From Acidobacteria bacterium CG_4_9_14_3_um_filter_49_7 (GTDB lineage Bacteria > Acidobacteriota > Holophagae > Thermotomaculales > Thermotomaculaceae), in contig PFTO01000205.1 of the NCBI GenBank assembly GCA_002789615.1, positions 10,552-16,062 of the forward strand: a DNA stretch of 5,511 bases, written 5' to 3'. Of the stretch, positions 1 to 5,510 are shown piece after piece. The position numbers and the translations under genes are program-made. The notes under the pieces are model-generated. The model made no database searches. It was not told the origin of the DNA and worked only from the letters and a program-made list of their open reading frames with translations. How positions within the stretch are numbered: position 1 is the first letter of the stretch; each line of letters begins with the position of its first letter.

Positions 1-402
1 GAACGCCTAAGTGATGCTACAAAAAAAATTGATGAACTGATCAAACGGACCGGTTTCAAGAAAGCATCCGATATGTTTGCTATTTTGAAAGTATTGGGCA
101 GCGAACAGGTTTTTCCCCTTACACTGAAAAAAAACCTGATTGGTCGTTATGATCCGACAATCGGCATTTGCCCCGATATTGATATCAGCATGTTTGATCC
201 TCAAAAAACAGTCAGCCGGAAACACGCGGTAATTCTGAGAGAAAACGACGAAAGTTTTCTGGAGGAGGAAATGGGCGTTATCAATGGAACTTACCTCAAT
301 GGTGAAAAACTGGAATCGGGCCAGCGATATCCGATTGAAGATGGTGACAGAATTCATTTCGGTCTCGTTGCGTGCGAATACTCGGAGAGAACTGATGAAT
401 AG
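1..402 (+). CDS. FHA-domain protein, C-terminal part (probably cut by left edge)
   Basis: The frame is open from base 1 to the TAG at 400-402. The first in-frame start codon is ATG at 73, which has only a weak AAGAAAG-like ribosome site upstream. The 24 codons before it read as a charged amphipathic stretch (LSDATKKIDELIKRTGF), so the gene probably begins outside the window. Numbering from M73=1, a complete FHA domain covers about residues 3-103: IGR (G24, R25), SRKH (48-51), NGT (71-73), NG (76-77) and GDRIHFG (91-97). These include the residues that contact phosphothreonine in FHA domains, so phosphopeptide binding is expected. Its last 8 bases overlap the next gene, which lies two genes ahead of pilT. 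A Ser/Thr-kinase input to the pilus motor is my inference. If ATG73 is the real start, this is a 109-aa single-domain FHA protein. Confidence 0.8.
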   Translation, partial: ERLSDATKKIDELIKRTGFKKASDMFAILKVLGSEQVFPLTLKKNLIGRYDPTIGICPDIDISMFDPQKTVSRKHAVILRENDESFLEEEMGVINGTYLNGEKLESGQRYPIEDGDRIHFGLVACEYSERTDE

Positions 403-835
403 AGATTTTAAGGTCCCCAAAATTCCCACAAAACTCCAGATCCTCCGTGATGGTGCGTCCGGATTTCAGGAATGTCGCCTGTTTTTAAGTAGCGCATCCC
501 CTTCCCACAATGGACCGGAAACTGTCTCTGAATTCCTCAATTCCGGTCCAGAGTTTGTACCGGTAGAACTGGAGGGAAAGGTCAATATCCTGAATCTTAA
601 TCACATTGTAGCATTTCGTGAAATTTCTGAGCATAGGGGGGGTGTGGGAAAACATATTCTTCTGACACTGAGAACCACAAAACTTTTCACTGTTCAGTTG
701 ACAGAGATTCTCCCGGAAAGCCGTGGCAGAGTCCAGGACTACCTCAATAGAACGGATATGTTTCTGGAGTTTGTCTCAGAAGACACCCCGTTGTTTTTGA
801 ACAAGAATATGATTGTTTCGGCGACAGACCAGTGA
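395..835 (+). CDS. Two-repeat small-domain protein of the pilT operon, function unknown
   Basis: This encodes 146 aa if started at ATG395, which overlaps the upstream stop as ATGAATAG. A GGAG at 384-387 lies 7 bases before that ATG. An upstream in-frame start at 284 would lie deep inside the FHA gene and is unlikely. The protein has two copies of one domain. Residues 44-72 align without gaps to 113-141 (offset 69), with 10 of 29 identical: the shared marks are V..[FY]LN, F54/F123, E60/E129, LN.N (66-69/135-138) and IV (71-72/140-141). A Gly-rich linker (about 81-85) lies between them. No signal peptide, membrane helix or catalytic motif is visible, so it is probably a soluble binding or adaptor protein. 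The domain resembles a small uncharacterised family often annotated beside pilus or FHA genes (possibly DUF6812; not verified). Its TGA overlaps the GTG of pilT by 4 bases, implying coupled translation. Confidence 0.85.
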   Translation: MNRDFKVPKIPTKLQILRDGASGFQECRLFLSSASPSHNGPETVSEFLNSGPEFVPVELEGKVNILNLNHIVAFREISEHRGGVGKHILLTLRTTKLFTVQLTEILPESRGRVQDYLNRTDMFLEFVSEDTPLFLNKNMIVSATDQ

Positions 836-2184
836 CAAATATTGAAAAAATGCTGGACGCCGTTATACAACTGAAAGGGACGGGACTGGAGTTGAGTGAG
901 GGGGAGATTCCGGTTGCTATAACAACGGAAGGTGCCAGAAAGCTGACCAAGTCGCCTCTTGGCGAAAGAGAGATAAAAATGCTGCTTTCGGAATGGGAGA
1001 ATATTTCCCTTGGTCAGGATTTTTGTAAGATTGGAGCTGCGGGATTCCGGATTTCGAAACTGGAAGGCAAGACTATTTTCAAGCAGGAAACTCCATCAAA
1101 GGCTGCCGTTGAGAAATTCAGTGTAAAGAAGCTTCTTGAATTCATTGTGGAGAAGGGTGCATCCGATCTTCATCTTTCGACCGGTTGTCATCCCATAATT
1201 CGCCTGGATGGGGATATAGCGACCCTGACTGAATACAATCTGGTGACGGAGGATGAACTTCTGGAACAGTTGAAGGCAATAGTACCGGAAAGTGCGCTGG
1301 AGGAATTCGACAAAACAAATGATGTGGACCTTGCCTATTCAGTGCCCGGCTTTGCGCGATTCCGGACCAATATTTTTCGGGATCATCGGGGAGCCTGCGT
1401 TGTTTTTCGGGTGATTCCTTCGGAGATACTGACTGTAAAAGATCTTAATGTGCCAAGGGAAGTGGTGGCCCTGACATCGCTCAGCAAAGGGCTGATTCTG
1501 GTGACGGGTCCGACGGGAAGTGGAAAATCCACGACGCTGGCCGCTCTCCTTGATCACATTAACCAAACGGAGAACAAACATATTATCACCATTGAAGACC
1601 CGCTGGAATTCATCCATGAGAACAAGAAATCGCTGGTGAATCAAAGGGAAGTCCATACGCATACTGAATCTTTCAAGAGATCATTGAGGGCTGCCCTCCG
1701 GGAAGATCCTGATGTGATTCTTGTGGGAGAAATGCGGGACCTGGAGACCATCGCTATTGCGGTTGAAATGGCTGTGACGGGTCATCTGGTTCTGGGTACC
1801 CTCCACACCGCCACTGCAGTGGGAACGGTGGACCGGATTGTGGATCAGTTCCCTGTAGATCAGCAATCACAAATACGGGTTATGCTCTCCGACGCGCTAT
1901 CCGGTGTTATTTCTCAAGTGCTTTGTAAAAAGAAGGGTGGCGGGCGTGCCGCGGCCTATGAAGTATTGATTGTTACACCATCTGTTGCCAACCTGATCCG
2001 GGAGAAAAAAACTTTCCAGATACCTTCTCTCATGCAGACTGGAAAAGGGATGGGGATGATGTTAATGAACGATGCGCTTATGACACTGGTGGAGAAGGGA
2101 GTCATAGATCCGCAAGATGCGTTGGACCGGAGTACTGACCCGGATGACCTGAAAAAGACGCTGAAGGCAAAGAAACTGGGATAG
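832..2184 (+). CDS. pilT: PilT-type pilus retraction ATPase with extra N-terminal domain
   Basis: This hexameric cytoplasmic ATPase of the GspE/PilT secretion superfamily drives type IV pilus retraction (twitching motility, DNA uptake). The 450 aa show the family hallmarks: ASDLHLSTGCHP (110-121), Walker A GPTGSGKST (226-234), Asp box IITIEDPLEFIH (251-262), Walker B region DPDVILVGEMRD (292-303) with E300, His box TGHLVLGTLHT (316-326) and the PilT-type NLIREKKTFQI (387-397). The C-terminal motif MQTGKGMGMM (401-410) also favours PilT over PilB. Usual PilT is about 345-375 aa; the excess is the first 95 residues, which look like a degenerate copy of the normal N-terminal domain (see findings). 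The start is GTG832, overlapping the upstream TGA (GTGA) with no clear ribosome site, so translation probably relies on coupling. ATG850 is an alternative start. PilT is more likely than PilU, but not proven. Confidence 0.95.
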   Translation: MTNIEKMLDAVIQLKGTGLELSEGEIPVAITTEGARKLTKSPLGEREIKMLLSEWENISLGQDFCKIGAAGFRISKLEGKTIFKQETPSKAAVEKFSVKKLLEFIVEKGASDLHLSTGCHPIIRLDGDIATLTEYNLVTEDELLEQLKAIVPESALEEFDKTNDVDLAYSVPGFARFRTNIFRDHRGACVVFRVIPSEILTVKDLNVPREVVALTSLSKGLILVTGPTGSGKSTTLAALLDHINQTENKHIITIEDPLEFIHENKKSLVNQREVHTHTESFKRSLRAALREDPDVILVGEMRDLETIAIAVEMAVTGHLVLGTLHTATAVGTVDRIVDQFPVDQQSQIRVMLSDALSGVISQVLCKKKGGGRAAAYEVLIVTPSVANLIREKKTFQIPSLMQTGKGMGMMLMNDALMTLVEKGVIDPQDALDRSTDPDDLKKTLKAKKLG

Positions 2185-2229
2185 TACCTGCTTCGCGGGG
2201 CTCAGGCTGCGGATATTCTTCATTTATCG

Positions 2230-2916
2230 TCAATCAGAATAATCTGAAAATTTGCCATTCTGCAGAAAAAGAATTGTTTCTTCAATCACTTTACCGGATC
2301 TCATGATGAAGGGATGACTGGTGTGAAGAACAAGATGGGCCCGGGCTCTATCCATCTTCGTGCTGGCGACGCTCACCGTGCCATCATGTGGGCGGGGAAG
2401 GATGTTGTCGAAGAGATGGAAGGCGGACCGGTCACCGGAAATAATCCCGCAGTGATCGGGCAGAGGCGGCAGTTCTCCGAGAACAACATGGTTGGTCGCA
2501 GCTAAATCCATGGCGGCGGGTCCAAAGAAGGACCGAAACCATTTGAACTTTCGCATCCTGTCTACGATTTCAGAACCATGATTGGGTGGTGCCAGCATTA
2601 CAATTCTCCCGATATTTTCCGCAGTGACATTTGGAATAGCCAGACGCAGAAGCATGCCGCCCATGGAATGGGTGACAAAGTGTACCGGTCCATGAGCGGC
2701 GGACAATACTTCCTTAAGTTCAGGAACAATATATTTTTGGCTGAGTGTTTCCAGATTGTGTTTTCTGGATGGGTAGTTGAGAAGAACTGTGCGGAATCCC
2801 TGGGATCGGAGCGCCCCGGCCATCTTTGACATGGAGCGGGGAGTCCGGGCAAGTCCGTGCAGCAGAACTACAGTCTCAGATGTAGAAAATTTCCCATCCT
2901 TCACTTCTTGGCTCAA
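2230..2916 (-). CDS. Alpha/beta hydrolase (lipase/PGAP1-like esterase family)
   Basis: This 228-aa cytoplasmic serine hydrolase has no signal peptide. The core opens with VVLLHGL (16-22; oxyanion-loop HG 20-21). The nucleophile elbow is THSMGG (82-87, Ser84), followed by MLAPPNHGSE (107-116). The likely acid is Asp178 in PHDGTVSV, and the likely catalytic His is His201 in SHPFIM. The tail EETILFLQNGKF matches the end of bacterial lipase-like hydrolases that carry a DGxVSV...SHxFMM pattern. The complete triad suggests activity on an ester or lipid, but the substrate cannot be read from sequence. The start is uncertain: the frame is closed upstream by a TGA, and TTG2916 or GTG2904 are the available starts, both with weak ribosome sites; either keeps the whole domain. 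It lies 36 bases after the ytfJ stop on the same strand, so it is probably co-transcribed. It converges on pilT with a 45-base gap. Confidence 0.88.
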   Translation of the reverse strand: MSQEVKDGKFSTSETVVLLHGLARTPRSMSKMAGALRSQGFRTVLLNYPSRKHNLETLSQKYIVPELKEVLSAAHGPVHFVTHSMGGMLLRLAIPNVTAENIGRIVMLAPPNHGSEIVDRMRKFKWFRSFFGPAAMDLAATNHVVLGELPPLPDHCGIISGDRSAFHLFDNILPRPHDGTVSVASTKMDRARAHLVLHTSHPFIMRSGKVIEETILFLQNGKFSDYSD

Positions 2917-2952
2917 TTTCTTGATGAAATATGCTCAACCGCTGGAGCCGGT

Positions 2953-3555
2953 TCAGTTTATGCCATCTTTCTCCATTGGTGTTTCATCGCTCTGCTCAAC
3001 AGGCGGCGTTTCTTCGGGAGCTGGCTCTAGGGCCTTCCTGATTATTCCGATCAAATCCTGAGTGTCAGCGGGAGAGAGCTTCCCATCTTTCAGGAAAATC
3101 AGTTTTCCATCCCGATCGAAACATAAGACCGCGTAGCTTCCATTTTTCTTGAGCTTCCAGGCTTTTGAAATATAGAAATCCATATCACGGGCATAGATGG
3201 TGTCCGGATAATCTTTCTGTTTGCCCTTGAGAATTTTGTTGATGATAATATTGGGTTTCCAGGTTGCTTCCATGTTGATGATGGCTATGGAACCGTACAA
3301 GTCCTTAGGGAAATTCTGGGCTTTCAGGCCTTTTTCCGTTGGAATGTTCATGTTTTTCGCATCCGGATCCACATACATCAGCGTGTAAACTTTACCCTTT
3401 ATTTCGGTTGAGGACCAAGGTGTTCCATCTACGCGGCCGCCTTTTTCGCCCGAGAGCTGAACAGTTGGCGGAACTTGTCCCAGTTCAACTGCGTTTGCCG
3501 AAGGGATGGCTGCCAGTATTACCAGAATTGCCGGGATAATCCATCTTGATTTCAT
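2953..3555 (-). CDS. ytfJ: YtfJ-family periplasmic thioredoxin-fold protein
   Basis: This 200-aa protein has a clear Sec signal peptide: MKSR, a hydrophobic core (5-17), then an ANA cleavage site after residue 22. The mature part follows the YtfJ/HI0045 pattern: a W-S-S-x-E-I-K-G-K-V segment (47-56), LYGSIAIIN (86-94), KDYPDTIYARD (114-124), KAWKLKKNGSYAV (131-143), FDRDGKLIFLKDGKLSP (146-162) and a final helix. The fold is thioredoxin-like, but there is no CxxC; the only cysteine in the mature part is C145, so disulfide reductase activity is not expected. E. coli YtfJ is about 184 aa. The extra length here is an acidic, Pro-rich tail (about 177-200), probably disordered. The biochemical role of the family is not established. 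The ATG is preceded by a strong ribosome site, AAGGAGT, 6 bases upstream. It is the first gene of a probable unit with the hydrolase downstream. Confidence 0.87.
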   Translation of the reverse strand: MKSRWIIPAILVILAAIPSANAVELGQVPPTVQLSGEKGGRVDGTPWSSTEIKGKVYTLMYVDPDAKNMNIPTEKGLKAQNFPKDLYGSIAIINMEATWKPNIIINKILKGKQKDYPDTIYARDMDFYISKAWKLKKNGSYAVLCFDRDGKLIFLKDGKLSPADTQDLIGIIRKALEPAPEETPPVEQSDETPMEKDGIN

Positions 3556-3560
3556 GATCC

Positions 3561-3567
3561 ACTCCTT
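3561..3567 (-). promoter_or_regulatory. Ribosome binding site of ytfJ
   Basis: On the minus strand the bases before the ATG (3555) read AAAGGAGTGGATC. The AGGAG core with about 7-base spacing is a near-perfect Shine-Dalgarno site and fixes the ytfJ start, which also begins an intact signal peptide. Confidence 0.75.
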
Positions 3568-3587
3568 TCAGTAGAAGAATTTTCCTG

Positions 3588-3596
3588 ATTTTATCA
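3588..3596 (-). promoter_or_regulatory. Candidate extended -10 for ytfJ
   Basis: Read on the minus strand this is TGATAAAAT: a TGn element followed by TAAAAT, 5 of 6 to the TATAAT consensus. The sequence 17 bases upstream is TTCCCT, a poor -35, as is usual for extended -10 promoters. Transcription would start near 3581, giving a leader of about 26 bases that contains the ytfJ ribosome site. This was found by inspection only. Confidence 0.4.
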
Positions 3597-3701
3597 CAGT
3601 CTTTGATTTCAGGGAAAACGGTTAAAAGCATTTTTCAAAGTTCGATTATTGTCCCAGGCTTGCCTGATATCACTTCAGATAAATCTATGCCTTTAACTAT
3701 C

Positions 3702-3717
3702 TTTAATCTGTTAAAAT
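3702..3717 (+). promoter_or_regulatory. Candidate extended -10 with overlapping inverted repeat, Fe-S gene
   Basis: TGTTAAAAT (3709-3717) is a TGn element plus TAAAAT, 5 of 6 to consensus, with no good -35 at 16-18 bases. Transcription would start near 3724, leaving a leader of about 22 bases. A perfect inverted repeat TTTAA-N4-TTAAA (3702-3715) overlaps the -10 and could be an operator for a dimeric regulator. CTTTAA also occurs twice at a 10-base step (3691 and 3701). All of this is by eye, and AT-rich DNA yields such patterns by chance. Confidence 0.35.
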
Positions 3718-3735
3718 TGAAAAGGTAGATGTAAT

Positions 3736-3740
3736 AGGAG
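3736..3740 (+). promoter_or_regulatory. Ribosome binding site of the Fe-S gene
   Basis: AGGAG followed by ATATT lies directly before ATG3746. The 5-base spacing supports that start over any internal Met. Confidence 0.7.
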
Positions 3741-3745
3741 ATATT

Positions 3746-5014
3746 ATGGGACATTTGGTTGGAAAAGACATTTATAGAAAGCTTGGACAAAAACTGGACA
3801 ATCTGACTGTAAGGACACCATGGAGCAACACGTTACATGAAATGTTAAAGGAACTGTATTCCGAAGTCGAAGCGGATGTTATCGTTAAAATGCCATATGG
3901 TTTAGCCTCAGCCAGAAAAATTGCGAATGTGACGGGTTATGAAGTATCTATTCTTCAACACCATCTTGATAATCTGGCGGAAAAGGGTCTGTTGGTGGAT
4001 ATCTGGGCTAAAGATAAATATGTTTACACAATTTCTCCAATGGTGATCGGAATTTTTGAATTTACCATGATGAGAACAGGTGACGGAGTAAATTCAGAAA
4101 AATGTGCTCACTTGTTTAAGGAGTATCTGGTTGATAGCTCGGCATTCTGGGATGCTAATTTCAGTAAAGGCCAAAAAACATCTTTAATGAGGGCAATACC
4201 CCATGAAAATACCATGGAAGATTACATGGAAGTATTGGATTATGAAAAAGCTGCTGAAATAATAGAGTCTAATTCAAAGTTTTCCATCGGTCTTTGTTCT
4301 TGCAGACATGAAAAACTCCACACAGGAGACAAGCAGTGCGATGTGCCTCTGGAAACGTGTTCATCTTTTGGGAATGGTGCTGAACACCTGATTAGACACC
4401 ATCTTGCCAAAGAAGTATCAAAATCTGAAATGCTTGAAAACCTTGCCAGATCAAGAGAGATGGGACTTGTAATCAATGCAGATAATGTTCAAAATAATGT
4501 GGGCTTTATGTGTCATTGCTGTGGATGTTGTTGCAATGCTCTTCTTGGAATAACAAAACATGGGTATGAAAATGCTGTAATGACATCGTCTTATATTGCC
4601 CATGTATACGAAAACACGTGCTCAGGCTGTTCGTTGTGTGAAAGAGCATGCCCTGTTAATGCCATAAAGATGCAGCCAGCGGCAGAAGATTCGAAAAAGA
4701 ACAAGGCTGTTATTGATAAATCCCTTTGCTTAGGGTGTGGAGTATGTGTTCTCAAATGCAGGCAAGATTCGATACTACTTAAAAAAAGGGAACAAAAGGT
4801 CATTCATCCTGAAGACACATTTGAGCGCGTTATTCTGCAAGCCCTGGAGCAGGGTAACCTTCAGAATTTTATTTTTTCGAATCCATCTGATTTTTCACAT
4901 AAATTCATGAGAGGGTTTGTGGGCGGTTTTCTAAAGCTTTCACCTGTCAAAAGAGCCTTGATGAGTGATTCTCTGAGATCCCGGTTTCTCTCAACCATGA
5001 AGAAAAAGGCTTGA
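3746..5014 (+). CDS. Winged-helix, Cys-rich 2x[4Fe-4S] ferredoxin-type protein
   Basis: This 422-aa soluble protein has three parts. Residues about 30-100 look like a winged helix: a recognition-helix stretch (SARKIANVTG...LAEKGLLVDI, 55-86) and a wing (KDKYVYTISP, 89-98). Residues about 180-264 carry two unusual cysteine groups: C184-x-C186-R, C198, C205, then CHCCGCCC with Cys 256, 258, 259, 261, 262 and 263. Residues 292-338 hold two classical [4Fe-4S] motifs, CSGCSLCERACP (292-303) and CLGCGVCVLKC (328-338). Two 4Fe-4S clusters are firmly expected; a further metal site in 184-263 is likely but unproven. There is no signal peptide or membrane helix. The architecture resembles 4Fe-4S proteins of anaerobes whose function is not established; electron transfer or redox-linked regulation are both possible. 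The gene is single, with its own ribosome site, and is clearly more AT-rich than its neighbours. Confidence 0.9.
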   Translation: MGHLVGKDIYRKLGQKLDNLTVRTPWSNTLHEMLKELYSEVEADVIVKMPYGLASARKIANVTGYEVSILQHHLDNLAEKGLLVDIWAKDKYVYTISPMVIGIFEFTMMRTGDGVNSEKCAHLFKEYLVDSSAFWDANFSKGQKTSLMRAIPHENTMEDYMEVLDYEKAAEIIESNSKFSIGLCSCRHEKLHTGDKQCDVPLETCSSFGNGAEHLIRHHLAKEVSKSEMLENLARSREMGLVINADNVQNNVGFMCHCCGCCCNALLGITKHGYENAVMTSSYIAHVYENTCSGCSLCERACPVNAIKMQPAAEDSKKNKAVIDKSLCLGCGVCVLKCRQDSILLKKREQKVIHPEDTFERVILQALEQGNLQNFIFSNPSDFSHKFMRGFVGGFLKLSPVKRALMSDSLRSRFLSTMKKKA

Positions 5015-5063
5015 ATTCCAAAATATCGGTTTCTGTATTTGTACTGTCCCTCTGTCAATCGTA

Positions 5064-5510
5064 TCAAAGCGCGGACTTATCTACACCTTTGAGGCAATTG
5101 ATCAGGACCCAGCGGTCATGGATGTGGCGGTATGTTTCGGGTGCGGGGACAGTTACAACATAGACGAAGTGTAGGTTCTGCCAGCTAAGAAGCACGCCGA
5201 CCAGAAATTGCTCCTTCTCCAGTTGAAACCAGTGGCTCTCTTTTGCCGAGTCTTTTTCCATATAGCTTGTGGCGGGAATGTGCACTTTTTCCCCATGAAA
5301 TCGATCCCACTTCAATTTCTGTATGCTTTCCAGCCTTGCCCACCCGGTAATCGGAAACCCTGTTTCCGGATGTTCCTTCTCGTTCCTTCGCCCCCAGACG
5401 GCGTCTATCAACCTGCCAGATTTGGTTCTGCACAAAATTCGGGCTGCCGGGTTCGGGAAAAATGTTTTTACCTCATTCATGTCACGAAACAGGGCGAGTC
5501 CTGCGCACAT
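5064..5510 (-). CDS. Short SRAP-domain protein (YedK/HMCES-like)
   Basis: SRAP proteins use the N-terminal Cys2, exposed after Met removal, to form a covalent crosslink with abasic sites in single-stranded DNA and so shield them. This 148-aa protein starts MCAG, as the family requires, so ATG5510 is the true start and the gene is complete although it touches the edge. Family marks in order are Cys2, AVWGRR (37-42, like the WGL motif), WARLES (57-62, in the place of NARxET), VHIPATSYMEK (76-86, like CLIPAxGxYEW, with Glu85), LVGVLLSW (103-110, like AGLW) and HDRWVLI (131-137, like HDRMPVI, with His131). The Asn of NARxET is Trp57 here, and the region between Cys2 and WG is shortened. The usual length is about 190-230 aa. 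The ribosome site lies outside the window. It is tail to tail with the Fe-S gene, with a 49-base gap. Confidence 0.8.
   Translation of the reverse strand: MCAGLALFRDMNEVKTFFPNPAARILCRTKSGRLIDAVWGRRNEKEHPETGFPITGWARLESIQKLKWDRFHGEKVHIPATSYMEKDSAKESHWFQLEKEQFLVGVLLSWQNLHFVYVVTVPAPETYRHIHDRWVLINCLKGVDKSAL

Larger units (their letters stand above)
3556..3745. other. Divergent intergenic region between ytfJ and the Fe-S gene
   Basis: This 190-base AT-rich spacer is the only sizeable noncoding stretch in the window. It must hold the promoters for the leftward ytfJ-hydrolase unit and the rightward Fe-S gene. Both ends carry good ribosome sites and a candidate extended -10 (listed separately). The central part (about 3610-3690) shows no convincing RNA gene, ORF or terminator. 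Confidence 0.8.

Noticed and set aside
284..394. Longer version of the 146-aa gene starting at 284
   Set aside because: It would overlap the well-supported FHA coding region by over 100 bases, and ATG395 has a GGAG at proper spacing and a typical stop/start overlap.
7..429. Long open frame on the minus strand opposite the FHA gene
   Set aside because: It is the shadow of the FHA frame, with no recognisable domain, and FHA motifs clearly mark the plus strand as coding.
2187..2199. GC-rich hairpin (5-bp stem, TTC loop) between pilT and the hydrolase as a terminator
   Set aside because: The stem is short with one wobble pair, and neither strand has a following T tract.
2234..2247. TCAGA-ATAA-TCTGA inverted repeat at the end of the hydrolase gene
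   Set aside because: It has a five-base stem, is AT-rich and has no T run; it encodes the SDYSD end of the protein and is probably chance.
2777..3061. Plus-strand open frame across the hydrolase/ytfJ junction
   Set aside because: It is antisense to two genes with clear family motifs, with no ribosome site or domain of its own.
4591..4803. Minus-strand open frames within the Fe-S gene
   Set aside because: They lie opposite the ferredoxin motifs and have no domain or start signal.
5015..5063. Possible bidirectional terminator between the Fe-S and SRAP genes
   Set aside because: I could find no stem of useful length; only AT-rich sequence is visible.
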